NCBI RefSeq assembly: GCF_900113875.1
Contig: NZ_FORA01000001.1
Span: 1,240,001 to 1,304,000, forward strand
Reading direction: 5' to 3'
Source: Jannaschia pohangensis
Lineage (GTDB): Bacteria > Pseudomonadota > Alphaproteobacteria > Rhodobacterales > Rhodobacteraceae
DNA length: 64,000 nucleotides
The stretch's first letter is position 1. Each line of letters starts with the position of its first letter. Below are positions 9,302 to 17,234 of the stretch, piece by piece. The notes under the pieces were generated by a model. That model was not told where the DNA came from and searched no databases. It was given only the letters and a program-made list of their open reading frames with translations. A program made the position numbers and the translations under genes.

Positions 9302-9828
9302 CTAATTCGAACTCCCGATCATCCCAAACATCGGAATCGCCACGCAGATTTCGCTCCGCTCGACGGCGAATTGGCTTATCCCACGGCGCTCATTTCCAAA
9401 CCAGACAGGCAATTTTGCGGACGTGATGTAGTCGCCTTCGTCAGGATGGCAATTCTTCTTCCCCTTCACGTGTGGCGACGTGACGATAGGAGTGAAGCCA
9501 GCTTTCTCCAGATGCGAAAGACATGCCTCGGTGCTGTCAAAACGCTTGGTAAACGTCCACTTGACGGCAGAAACAGAACTGTCGAGGCGGTTCTTCCGAT
9601 CCCTCATATCCTGCCGATCATCGGGCAGTGTACCACGCAGGTCCACGACATAGACTTTCTCGACGCCCAACGCATTTGCGTTGCGGATTTCGGTGCCAAT
9701 ATTCCGCACATCCTTGGGGTCTTCAACAACGGCTATGAGGTGTTTGCACCGTAAGTCCCGGACAAGATCGCAGGTGCACGTGCAGATCTCTTCGGGGTCG
9801 CGGACTCGTCAGCGGCGGGCTTGTCCAT
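9302..9828 (-). pseudogene. truncated, apparently frameshifted SpoU/TrmH-type RNA 2'-O-methyltransferase
   Basis: The main frame (9302-9709, possible GTG start) shows SpoU motifs: AVVEDPKDVRNIGTEIRNA (motif 1-like), then VWFGNERRGIS (motif 2) and IPMFGMI (start of motif 3). It stops at IGSSN, where intact enzymes continue with S-L-N-V-S-x-A and a C-terminal helix; those parts complete the knot and SAM site. Upstream, homology continues (DLRCKHLIAVVEDP) past the only start codon to a TGA. A good ribosome site and ATG (9828) lie in a different frame, which implies a frameshift between 9828 and about 9770. Composition is less G+C-rich than its surroundings. Probably a decayed or acquired fragment. 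Confidence 0.65.
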
Positions 9829-9879
9829 GACCGCCTCCCTATCATCAGCGACCTGCAAAGCAGTCTTTGAGAGCTTCGG

Positions 9880-10572
9880 CTAGCCCAACATCTCTGCAAG
9901 CACCGCATCCGGCCCCGATTTCCCGGCGGGTTCGGGGCGCGAAATGGCCGGCGTCGCGCGGATGTGCAGGTCGCCCTCGGCGCATTCGAGCATGAATTGC
10001 GCCAGATCCCCCGTGCGCGTGCGGATCAGGTCTTCGGGGATCACGTCGTCGAACACCTGGAAATCCCCCGACGCCTCTTCGTCCAGCAGCCAGCCGGGCC
10101 GAACCGCCGTCCAGCGCAGCCAGTCGGCCTGATGCAGGATGCCCTCCATCTTCTCCATCTCGTTGAAGATCGCGCTCAACCCCAAAGCCGCCGCCGCCTC
10201 GAACCAGATCGGACCCCGCGCGAGCGTTTCGACAAAGCTGGCCGAGATCGTGACATAGCGGTCGACGCCCGCGCCCCGCATCGCCCGCAGGATGTTCCGC
10301 GTCCCTTCCGTATAGAGTGGCGGTGGCGATACGACGGTGTTCAGACCGGCGGCCAGACCTACGGCGTTGATGACGGCGTCGATGCCCGCCATGTCCCCCG
10401 AAAGATCATCACCGGACAGGATATCGCTGGTCACCCAGTCCAGCCCCGGCTTCTCTGGATGGTCCCCGGACATGTCCACGACCGAGGCCCGTACCCTGTG
10501 CCCACGTGCCAATGCCTGCTCCACAAGCCGCGTTCCGGTTGCGCCGTCGGCGCCGTAGATCAGAATGTGCAT
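9880..10572 (-). CDS. NmrA/SDR-like NAD(P)-binding protein
   Basis: About 230 residues. The N-terminal MHILIYGADGATGTRLVEQAL has the GxxGxxG nucleotide-binding loop of atypical SDR (NmrA, biliverdin-reductase-B-like) proteins, followed by GIDAVINAVG and YVTISASFVE. The start at ATG 10572 is chosen because GAAGGA lies just upstream and the Rossmann motif begins there; the frame extends further without homology. Likely a redox sensor or small-molecule reductase; substrate unknown. Confidence 0.8.
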   Translation of the reverse strand: MHILIYGADGATGTRLVEQALARGHRVRASVVDMSGDHPEKPGLDWVTSDILSGDDLSGDMAGIDAVINAVGLAAGLNTVVSPPPLYTEGTRNILRAMRGAGVDRYVTISASFVETLARGPIWFEAAAALGLSAIFNEMEKMEGILHQADWLRWTAVRPGWLLDEEASGDFQVFDDVIPEDLIRTRTGDLAQFMLECAEGDLHIRATPAISRPEPAGKSGPDAVLAEMLG

Positions 10573-10673
10573 CGTCGTTCCTTCCGGGGTCTGGGTCACG
10601 CTCCGGCGGTCCCGAAGCACTGGCACAACGCGGAACGGTCAATTAAGTTCGCGGCAATTGAGGGAGCCGGTCG

Positions 10674-11366
10674 ATGCAACTCTGGGTAGGCTTGGGGAAT
10701 CCGGGCGCGAAATACGTGGGCAACCGGCACAACGTCGGCTTCATGGCGCTCGACCGGATCGCCGAGGATCAAGGCGCGCCCTGGCGATCCAAGTTCCAGG
10801 GCGAGGTGGCCGAGGTCCGGTTCGGGTCGGAAAAGGTCTGGCTGCTGAAACCCGGGACTTTCATGAACCTGAGCGGGCAATCCGTGGGCGAGGCCATGCG
10901 CTTCCACAAACTGGAGCCGGGCGATGTCACCGTCTTCCACGACGAATTGGACCTCGCCCCCGGCAAGCTGCGCCTGAAACAGGGCGGCGGCCACGCGGGG
11001 CACAATGGGTTGCGCTCCATCCATCAGCATATCGGGCCGGAGTATGCCCGCGTCCGCCTCGGGATCGGGCATCCGGGCCACAAGGACCGGGTCGCGGGAT
11101 ATGTCCTGTCGGATTTCGCCAAGGCCGAAGGGCAGATGCTGGACGATCTGCTGCGCGGCATTCTCGACGGCGCGCCGAAACTGGCGGCGGGCGACGGGCC
11201 GGGGTTCTCGAATGCCGTGGCGCTCCGGGTCAATCCGCCCCGGTCGTCCGGCGGAGTGGACGCCTCCACCGCGCCCAAGGCCAAGCCGGATGCACCTGCG
11301 ACCGGGGACGAACCGACAGCCTCCAAGCTGTCGCCGTTGCAGCGGTTGGCCGCACGGTTCAAGTGA
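10674..11366 (+). CDS. pth: peptidyl-tRNA hydrolase
   Basis: Releases tRNA from peptidyl-tRNA dropped by stalled ribosomes. MQLWVGLGNPGAKYVGNRHNVGF holds the conserved Asn and catalytic His of Pth, and FHDELDLAPGKLRLKQGGGHAGHNGL holds the catalytic Asp and substrate-binding residues. It is 230 residues, longer than the usual 190-200, because of a Pro/Ala/Lys-rich C-terminal tail found in many Rhodobacteraceae. Its stop overlaps a GTG start of the DUF2332 gene (11363-11366). Confidence 0.96.
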   Translation: MQLWVGLGNPGAKYVGNRHNVGFMALDRIAEDQGAPWRSKFQGEVAEVRFGSEKVWLLKPGTFMNLSGQSVGEAMRFHKLEPGDVTVFHDELDLAPGKLRLKQGGGHAGHNGLRSIHQHIGPEYARVRLGIGHPGHKDRVAGYVLSDFAKAEGQMLDDLLRGILDGAPKLAAGDGPGFSNAVALRVNPPRSSGGVDASTAPKAKPDAPATGDEPTASKLSPLQRLAARFK

Positions 11367-12379
11367 CCCTGACGGAGGCCTTTGCGGCGCAGGCCAGGGT
11401 GTGCCCCGCGCTCGGCTCGCCCTTCATGGGGCAGCTCATGGGCGTCATCGGCGCGCGGATCACGCCCGATCACGGCACGTTGGCGCGGCGGATGTTCGAC
11501 TGGCCGGGCGATGTGTCGTCGGCGGGGGCGTCGCTGCCCCTGCGGCTGGCAGGCGGGTTGCATGCGCTGGTGTTGCAAGGCGACGACGCTCTGGTCGTGG
11601 TCTATCCGCCGAACGCCGTCGGGGACGACGCGCTTTGGGATGCGGTCTCGGGTGCGATGCTGCAGCACGAGGCCTTCCTGCACGCCTGGATCGACAGCCC
11701 ACCCCAGACCAACGAATTGCGCCGCGCCGCCGTCCTGCGGGCCATGGGCCAATGGCTGACCGCGCGGTTCGGCCTGCCGCTGGAGCTTTGCGAGCTCGGC
11801 GCTTCCGCCGGGCTCAACCTGAACTGGGACCGCTTTGCCCTGACCGTCCGGGGTCAGACCTTCGGCCCCGCCGATCCGGTCATCACGCTGGCCCCCGACT
11901 GGACAGGTCCCCTGCCCCCCGATGCCACACCCCGGATCACGACCAAGCGTGGCGTCGACCTGAACCCGCTGTCGCCCGATACGGACCACCTGCGCCTGAT
12001 GGCCTATCTCTGGCCGGATCAGGCCGACCGGCTGGCCCGGATGGACGCGGCCCTGACACTTCCGGCGGTCGGCGTGGACCGGGGCGATGCCGCCGACTGG
12101 CTGGAGGCCCTGACCGCGCAGAGGCCGGACACCTGTCGCCTGATCTGCCACACGGTCGCCTGGCAATACTTTCCCGACGACACCGCCGCCCGCGCCCGCG
12201 CCGCCATCGAACGGATGGGCGATGCCGCCACGCAAACGACCCCCGTCGCATGGTTCGGGATGGAGGCGGACGGCGGCGCGGGCGCGGCGCTGACCCTGCG
12301 GCTCTGGCCCGGCGACCTGACGCTGGCCGTCGGGCGTGTGGACTTCCATGGCCGATGGGTAAACTGGGCTTTGACGTAA
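11363..12379 (+). CDS. DUF2332 family protein
   Basis: 338 residues starting at GTG 11363, which overlaps the pth stop (GTGA). Recognisable DUF2332 features: the N-terminal QARVCPALGSPFMGQLM, the central ELRRAAVLRAMGQWLTARF and LCELGASAGLNLNWDRF, and the C-terminal AWFGMEADGGAGAALTLRLWP. The ELGASAGLNLNWD stretch looks like a SAM-type nucleotide-binding loop, but function is not established. Codon bias agrees with its neighbours. Confidence 0.82.
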   Translation: MTLTEAFAAQARVCPALGSPFMGQLMGVIGARITPDHGTLARRMFDWPGDVSSAGASLPLRLAGGLHALVLQGDDALVVVYPPNAVGDDALWDAVSGAMLQHEAFLHAWIDSPPQTNELRRAAVLRAMGQWLTARFGLPLELCELGASAGLNLNWDRFALTVRGQTFGPADPVITLAPDWTGPLPPDATPRITTKRGVDLNPLSPDTDHLRLMAYLWPDQADRLARMDAALTLPAVGVDRGDAADWLEALTAQRPDTCRLICHTVAWQYFPDDTAARARAAIERMGDAATQTTPVAWFGMEADGGAGAALTLRLWPGDLTLAVGRVDFHGRWVNWALT

Positions 12380-12443
12380 CGACCGGCTGGACCACGGCGC
12401 GCGGCCTGTGCTGACCTGACCTTCGGCTGACAGGAGGACCGAC

Positions 12444-13595
12444 ATGGGGCGATGGATGAAACGGATCGGATTGGCGCTGCTGGCGCTTGTCGTGCTGGCG
12501 GGGGGCGCGGCCCTCTGGAAACGCGACGAGATCGGGCGCCTGATGGCCGTCAACAGCCTCTTTGCCGAAGACAGGATCATCCACAATTTCAGCCACATGG
12601 ACGAAGCCTTCCTCCACGTCCCCCTGTCGGAAGGGCCGGGCGTCGATCTGCCCACCGGACCCGCCACCCCCCTGCCCGACGAAGCCGCCGCATGGATCGA
12701 CGCGCGGGCGGTGACGGCGCTGGTCGTCCTGAAGGACGGGCAGATCACCCACGAAAGCTACTACCTCGGCACCGGGCCGGACGACCTTCGGATCAGTTGG
12801 TCTGTCGCCAAATCCTTCCTGTCGCTGCTGACCGGCATCCTGATCGACGAGGGCGCCCTGACGCTGACCGATCCGGTGACCCTGCATGTCCCCGCCCTGA
12901 TCGGCACGGCCTATGACGGGGCAACCGTCGAGGATGTGTTGCAGATGGAGAGCGGGGCCCAATTCGACGAGGATTACTTCAACCCGGACAGTGACATAAA
13001 CCGCATGGGCCGCGTCATCGCCCTGGGCGGCGCGCTTGACGAATTCACCGCCGAGATCTCCGAACGGGACCGCGAGCCGGGGGCCGCGATGAAATACGTC
13101 TCGATGGACACGCATGTTCTGGGGATGGTTCTGCGCGGTGCCACGGGACGGTCGATCCCGGATCTGATGGCCGAGAAACTGACCGGCCCCATGGGCATGG
13201 GTCCGGCCTATTTCCTGACCGACGGAGAGGGCGTGGCCTTCGTTCTGGGCGGCATCAACATGCGCACCCGCGACTATGCCCGCATGGGGCAGCTGGTCCT
13301 GCAAGGGGGTCAGATGAATGGCCGACAGATCGTCCCCCGTGCCTGGATCGGTGCCTCCACCATGCCGTCCGCCAAGACGCGGGCGGGTGGGATGCAATAC
13401 GGCTACCAATGGTGGATGCCGTCGGATGCGCGCCCCGGCGAATTGCAGGCCCAGGGGGTCTATGGCCAGTTCGTCTATATCGACAAGGCCCGCAACGTGG
13501 TGATCGCGGTCAATGCGGCGGACCGCGGGTTTCGGGGTGACGGCGTGATGGAGCAGAACATCGACATGTTCCGCCGGATCGCCGCAGCGCAGTAG
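12444..13595 (+). CDS. exported/membrane serine hydrolase, beta-lactamase class C fold
   Basis: 383 residues with an N-terminal hydrophobic anchor (IGLALLALVVLAGGAALW). The SxxK catalytic motif is in ISWSVAKSFLSLLTG and the second-motif Tyr is probably in MKYVSMDTHVLG. The C-terminal GYQWWMPSD and GVYGQFVYIDKARNVVIAV are typical of EstB/6-aminohexanoate-dimer-hydrolase-like members. AGGAGG at 12432-12437 sets the start. It probably acts in the periplasm on an ester or amide; antibiotic hydrolysis is not implied. Confidence 0.85.
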   Translation: MGRWMKRIGLALLALVVLAGGAALWKRDEIGRLMAVNSLFAEDRIIHNFSHMDEAFLHVPLSEGPGVDLPTGPATPLPDEAAAWIDARAVTALVVLKDGQITHESYYLGTGPDDLRISWSVAKSFLSLLTGILIDEGALTLTDPVTLHVPALIGTAYDGATVEDVLQMESGAQFDEDYFNPDSDINRMGRVIALGGALDEFTAEISERDREPGAAMKYVSMDTHVLGMVLRGATGRSIPDLMAEKLTGPMGMGPAYFLTDGEGVAFVLGGINMRTRDYARMGQLVLQGGQMNGRQIVPRAWIGASTMPSAKTRAGGMQYGYQWWMPSDARPGELQAQGVYGQFVYIDKARNVVIAVNAADRGFRGDGVMEQNIDMFRRIAAAQ

Positions 13596-13656
13596 AGCCC
13601 TTGGCCTCGGGGCTGCGGCGACCTAGGTTCGATGTCAGGCAGCCAAGGGGATCGAG

Positions 13657-14043
13657 ATGAGCCAGAACAAACCCGGACAGGTCCCGTCGTTGAACGTCGC
13701 GGGCGCGCCGCTGGAGCCCTGTTCGACCGATCCGGTGACGGGCTTTTTCCGCGACGGCTGCTGCAACACCGGACCGATGGATGCAGGGATGCATACCGTC
13801 TGCGCGGTGATGACGGCCGAGTTCCTGGCCCATTCCAAGTACCTCGGCAACGACCTGAGCACGCCGCGCCCCGAATACGGCTTTGCCGGTCTCAAGCCAG
13901 GGGATCGCTGGTGCCTTTGCGCCGCGCGCTTCCTGCAGGCCCACGAGGAAGATGTGGCCCCCAGGGTCAATCTTGCCGCCACCCACGAACGCACGCTCGA
14001 TGTCGTGCCATTGGAGGTTCTCGAACGCTATGCGCTGGACTGA
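13657..14043 (+). CDS. DUF2237 family protein
   Basis: 128 residues with the complete DUF2237 pattern: SLNVAGAPLEPCSTDPVTGFFRDG, then CCNTGPMDAGMHTVCAVMTAEFLAHSK, YLGNDLSTPRPEYGFAGLKPGDRWCLCAARF and a C-terminal HERTLDVVPLEVL. Conserved Cys residues suggest a metal or redox role, but none is established. The 3' end overlaps the start of the exported DUF4893 gene by 14 bases. Confidence 0.88.
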   Translation: MSQNKPGQVPSLNVAGAPLEPCSTDPVTGFFRDGCCNTGPMDAGMHTVCAVMTAEFLAHSKYLGNDLSTPRPEYGFAGLKPGDRWCLCAARFLQAHEEDVAPRVNLAATHERTLDVVPLEVLERYALD

Positions 14044-14632
14044 TCTGACCCTTTCGCTTGCCCTGTCCGCCCTGCTGGCCCTGCCCCTCGCGGCCGAGCC
14101 GTTGCGCGCGCCCGATGTCCTGCGTCTGCGCGACATCGACAGCCATCTGGGCGCGGCCCTGCGCGAGGCGCTGGCCCAGGGCGATGCCGAAGCGCTTGTC
14201 GCCATGACCGAAGCGATGCGGGGACTGGCGCTGCCCAACACGGCGCTCGACCCGTCGGGCGACTGGAATTGCCGCACCATCAAGCTTGGCGGGCTTGTTC
14301 CCGCCGTCGCCTACGGCAATTTCCGCTGCCGGATCGAGGCGACGAGCGACCAGACATGGACCCTGACCAAGCTCACGGGCTCGCAACGGGTGACCGGCAC
14401 GCTCACCATCACCGCCGAGGGCCCGGTCCACTTCACCGGCGTAGGATATGTCGGCGAGGCGCCCGCCCTGCCCTACGGCGATCTGCCCGCGACGGATCAG
14501 ACCCCGGTGGAGCCGAACCAGACGACGGCGGAGGTCGGCATCTTCGAGCAGATGGACCCGGACCGCGCCCGGCTTCTGCTGCCGGCGCCATTGCTCGAAT
14601 CGCGGTTCGACATCCTGTATCTGACGCGCTGA
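14030..14632 (+). CDS. exported DUF4893 domain protein
   Basis: 200 residues. The start at ATG 14030 gives a clean signal peptide (LTLSLALSALLALPLAAEP), cleaved around residue 22. The mature part has DWNCRTIKLGGLVPAVAYGNFRCRI, a TGSQRVTGTL segment and the C-terminal ESRFDILYLTR that I associate with DUF4893. The two Cys residues may pair in the periplasm. It overlaps DUF2237 upstream, and its stop shares one base with the ATG of the GNAT gene downstream, so three genes form an operon. Confidence 0.8.
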   Translation: MRWTDLTLSLALSALLALPLAAEPLRAPDVLRLRDIDSHLGAALREALAQGDAEALVAMTEAMRGLALPNTALDPSGDWNCRTIKLGGLVPAVAYGNFRCRIEATSDQTWTLTKLTGSQRVTGTLTITAEGPVHFTGVGYVGEAPALPYGDLPATDQTPVEPNQTTAEVGIFEQMDPDRARLLLPAPLLESRFDILYLTR

Positions 14633-15234
14633 TGCTGACCGACGGGTTCCATGACGTGCCGCCAGGGCGGGTGGCCGCGGTCGTCACGCATCTGGAAATG
14701 ACCACGCGACCCGACCCAAGGGCGACATCCTTGCAGGATGGCCTGTCACTCCGCCGGGTCGAGCGGCCCGATACCGGCTGGTATCGCGATCTCTTCACCC
14801 GGGTCGGCGCGCTCGACTGGCTCTGGTTCTCGCGCCTCCAGATGGCCGAAGCGCGGCTGGCGGCGATCCTGTCGGACCCGGGCGTCGAGGTCTGGGCCCT
14901 GGAACGGGATGGGCATGCGGAGGGCCTTCTGGAACTGGACTTCCGTCAACCCGAGGAACCGGAGCTGGCCTTCCTGGGCCTGACCCAGACCATGCAGGGG
15001 GCGGGGGCCGGACGCGCCCTGATGGACCACGCGATCAGCCGCGCCTTCGCGCGACCGATCCGGCGGTTCACCGTCCATACCTGCACCTTCGACAGCCCGG
15101 TCGCCCTGCCCTTCTACATCCGGTCGGGTTTTGTCCCTGTGCGCCGCGAGGTCGAGATCGTACCCGACCCGCGCCTGACCGGCGCGATCCCGGAACATTC
15201 CGCCGGGCATCACCCGATCATTGCGCCGCACTGA
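14632..15234 (+). CDS. GNAT family N-acetyltransferase
   Basis: 200 residues; ATG 14632 shares a base with the previous stop (TGATG). The acetyl-CoA-binding region is LAFLGLTQTMQGAGAGRALMDHAI, a somewhat modified Q/R-x-x-G-x-G/A motif, followed by FTVHTCTFDSPVALPFYIRSGFVPV, the usual alpha4-beta7 segment. The substrate is unknown. Its end overlaps the convergent regulator gene by 17 bases. Confidence 0.82.
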   Translation: MLTDGFHDVPPGRVAAVVTHLEMTTRPDPRATSLQDGLSLRRVERPDTGWYRDLFTRVGALDWLWFSRLQMAEARLAAILSDPGVEVWALERDGHAEGLLELDFRQPEEPELAFLGLTQTMQGAGAGRALMDHAISRAFARPIRRFTVHTCTFDSPVALPFYIRSGFVPVRREVEIVPDPRLTGAIPEHSAGHHPIIAPH

Positions 15235-15748
15235 CCTGTTCGGTCGGGTTCTGGGCTTCGGGCAGCAGGACACCAGACATCAGATCGTCGACGAAGAGGC
15301 TGAGCAATTGCGCCCGTCCCGACACGCCCGCCTTGCGATAGACTGCCGCCGTCTGTGCCTTGATCGTCCCTTCGGAGGTCCCGCGCAGGGCCGCCATTTC
15401 CGACAGGTTCAGACCCTTGATCGAGAACAGGGCAACATCGCGCTCGGCTGACGTCAGCGCCCATTCATCGAATCGCTGTGCAATCAGCGCGCTGAAGGCG
15501 CCCGAGGCGACCTTGAGTTGTTCTTCGACCCGGTGGCGGCGCGCATCGGACCGGCGAAGGGCCACAATTCCCATGGCCGTGCCCAGGATCAGACCGAGGG
15601 CCGCGCCGATCTCGATCAGCTCGCGCAATTGCCAGGTGATCGGCACCGTCCGCAGCCCCAGAACCGACACCACGATATCGAAGACGAAGATGACCGCGCA
15701 GATCGTCTGGATGGCAAAGATGCCAAGGATGGCGGCATGCCGCTTCAT
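15218..15748 (-). CDS. membrane-anchored LuxR-type HTH regulator
   Basis: 176 residues. Two N-terminal membrane helices (about residues 8-30, IFAIQTICAVIFVFDIVVSVL, and 44-65, LIEIGAALGLILGTAMGIVAL) are followed by a basic linker and a LuxR-like HTH (about 97-160: LTSAERDVALFSIKGLNLSEMA, GTSEGTIKAQTAAVYRKAGV). No receiver or autoinducer domain is present, so it is a tethered DNA-binding protein that may sense the envelope. It is the last gene of a probable minus-strand operon with the two Asp-rich exported proteins, starting 27 bases after the second one ends. Confidence 0.8.
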   Translation of the reverse strand: MKRHAAILGIFAIQTICAVIFVFDIVVSVLGLRTVPITWQLRELIEIGAALGLILGTAMGIVALRRSDARRHRVEEQLKVASGAFSALIAQRFDEWALTSAERDVALFSIKGLNLSEMAALRGTSEGTIKAQTAAVYRKAGVSGRAQLLSLFVDDLMSGVLLPEAQNPTEQVSAAQ

Positions 15749-15775
15749 CGTGCCGTGGGGGCGGCGACCGGGCGA

Positions 15776-16222
15776 TCAATCGTCGTCATCGTCGTCTCCA
15801 CCGCCGCCAGACCCGCTGTTGCCGGACCCACTGCTTCCAGACCCGCTGTTGCCGGACCCTCCGCCACTTCCGGAATTGTCGTCATCATCGTCGTCGTCAT
15901 GATCGTCGTCGTCATCATCATCGCGATCGTCGTCATCGTCGCGGTCGCGGCCCCCCCCGACAAGGCCGCGTTCGCCATCGCGGTCCCAAAGGATGTCGCG
16001 CATGATCTCCCCGGTGGAGCGGTTCAGGATGATCTCGCGGGTATGGCGACCGTCGCGCGCCACGATCCGGATCCGTCCCAGAAGCGTGCGCGTGACATCG
16101 ATCGACCGATAGCCCTGCGCCCGCAACTGACTGACCACCGAATCCGACACGGCGGCTTCGGCCTGCGATGACACCAGGACCAGGCCCGCCGCGAGGCCGG
16201 TGAGAAAGGCGCGCCGGTTCAC
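15776..16222 (-). CDS. exported PepSY-like protein with Asp-rich tail (second copy)
   Basis: Starting at GTG 16222 it reads NRRAFLTGLAAGLVLVSSQAEA, a Tat-like signal with RR, then a small domain (VSQLRAQGYRSIDV to NRSTGEIMRDILWD) of PepSY type. The tail holds long runs of Asp broken by His, then repeated Gly/Ser/Asn units, and ends in six Asp. An ATG at 16246 in the same frame lies inside a hairpin and would put eight residues before the signal; I prefer the GTG. It is clearly related to the preceding gene's product (same GY-x-x-I-x-V and TGEI positions). Probably binds divalent cations; this is inferred from composition. Confidence 0.72.
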   Translation of the reverse strand: MNRRAFLTGLAAGLVLVSSQAEAAVSDSVVSQLRAQGYRSIDVTRTLLGRIRIVARDGRHTREIILNRSTGEIMRDILWDRDGERGLVGGGRDRDDDDDRDDDDDDDHDDDDDDDNSGSGGGSGNSGSGSSGSGNSGSGGGGDDDDDD

Positions 16223-16237
16223 GTCACACCCGGACAA

Positions 16238-16261
16238 CCCCGGCATGCAAGCACGCCGGGG
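16238..16261 (-). other. intercistronic hairpin between the two Asp-rich genes
   Basis: Arms CCCCGGC (16238-16244) and GCCGGGG (16255-16261) form a G+C-rich stem with a 10-base loop, 14 bases after the stop of the upstream gene and before the GTG start of the second. No T run follows. It could be an attenuator, a processing site or a partial terminator that sets unequal expression of the pair. Confidence 0.45.
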
Positions 16262-16275
16262 CCAAAGCGGATCGC

Positions 16276-16827
16276 CTAGCGATCATCATCATCGTCATCG
16301 TCATCATCGCTGTCATCACCATCATCATCGTCGTCGTCATCATCGTCGCTGTCGTGGTCATCATCGTGGTCACCGTCGTCGTCCGATCCCCCGCGCCCGC
16401 GATCGTCGCCGTCGCGCCTGTCATCATCGTCGCTGCCGCTGCGGCTGTCATCATCGTCGTCATCGTCATCGCGGCCCCGACGGTCGCCCCGGCGGTCATC
16501 GTCCCGGCGGTTGCCGCCTACGTCGACGAAGTCGCGGTCGCGACGGTCGATCTCGACGCCCGTGCGGCCGATCTCATCCGAATCCGCCCGTTCGACTTCC
16601 TGCTTCAGGATCTCGCCCGTCGCCTGATCGAAGGTGAACTCCAGCTTTTCGGTGCCGCGGATCGCCTCGACCTTGGTCTGGGTCAGGCCGACCTTGATCT
16701 CGATGTACTCGTATCCTTCGGATTGCAGACGCTCGATCAGAACGTCGTTGGTTGACTGTGCCTGCGCGGCGGGCGCCGCCAGACACAAAAGGGCGGCAAA
16801 GAGGATGCTGTTGAATTTCCGGGTCAT
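16276..16827 (-). CDS. exported PepSY-like protein with Asp/Arg-rich tail (first copy)
   Basis: About 183 residues from ATG 16827, which has AGGAGACG upstream and starts a good Sec signal (MTRKFNSILFAALLCLAAPA, then AQAQ). Next comes one PepSY-like domain (DVLIERLQSEGYEYIEIKV to DQATGEILKQEVE), and then a roughly 80-residue tail made almost only of Asp, Arg, Gly and Ser with runs of up to nine Asp. Such tails occur in calcium-binding exported proteins, but no canonical calcium motif is present. It heads a likely operon with its paralogue and the LuxR-type regulator. Confidence 0.75.
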   Translation of the reverse strand: MTRKFNSILFAALLCLAAPAAQAQSTNDVLIERLQSEGYEYIEIKVGLTQTKVEAIRGTEKLEFTFDQATGEILKQEVERADSDEIGRTGVEIDRRDRDFVDVGGNRRDDDRRGDRRGRDDDDDDDDSRSGSDDDDRRDGDDRGRGGSDDDGDHDDDHDSDDDDDDDDDGDDSDDDDDDDDDR

Positions 16828-16996
16828 GGTACGTCTCCTGATTGGGTCGGCAAACTGCACCGACGTCATCAGGGGCCACGGTCCCGGACGGTCACACCAT
16901 CCGCCTCGGGTTTGTTCCGGTCTGCCTCAACCAAAGGAGGAACGCCATAAACCCAGGTTTATGCCGTCGAAAAGGGATGTTTCCGACCGCGACCGG

Positions 16997-17230
16997 TCAC
17001 GCCTTTCGGCGGATCACCATCTGTCGCCGACGCCCGCAGCCCGAGCATTCGCCCGTGGGCCCCGGCACCGGTTCGGCATTCGATTTCAGGCGCACGCCCC
17101 CCGCCTCCCACAGGTCGCGGGATCGGTCGCAGGTGCCGCAGGCTACTTCCCAGTCGCGGGTCCGCGCCTCCAGACGGGCGGACCAGCGCGCGGGCAGCAC
17201 CGTCGTCAGCAGACGCTGGAGCGGGCTCAT
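16997..17230 (-). CDS. short Cys-rich (zinc-ribbon-like) protein
   Basis: 77 residues with two CxxC pairs (CGTC near residue 31 and CSGC near 63), a spacing fitting one zinc ribbon, and a basic C-terminus. It starts four bases after the trpB stop, so it is the distal gene of that transcript. Similar short proteins sit at this place in other Rhodobacteraceae as I recall; no function known. Confidence 0.68.
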   Translation of the reverse strand: MSPLQRLLTTVLPARWSARLEARTRDWEVACGTCDRSRDLWEAGGVRLKSNAEPVPGPTGECSGCGRRRQMVIRRKA

Positions 17231-17234
17231 CGGA

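Noticed and set aside
9300-9316. tRNA T-arm-like GGGAGTTCGAAT next to the TrmH remnant, a possible integration site
   Set aside because: No acceptor stem or anticodon arm can be assembled around it, and no integrase is present.
9095-9754. 219-codon plus-strand frame over the TrmH remnant
   Set aside because: The minus strand shows real SpoU motifs; the plus frame has none.
15780-16500. CRISPR-like or microsatellite repeat array
   Set aside because: The repetition is codon-level Asp and Gly/Ser coding with irregular units and no spacers.
16200-16637. His/Arg-rich plus-strand frame, looking like a metal-binding repeat protein
   Set aside because: The His runs are the antisense of GAT/GAC Asp codons in the exported proteins.
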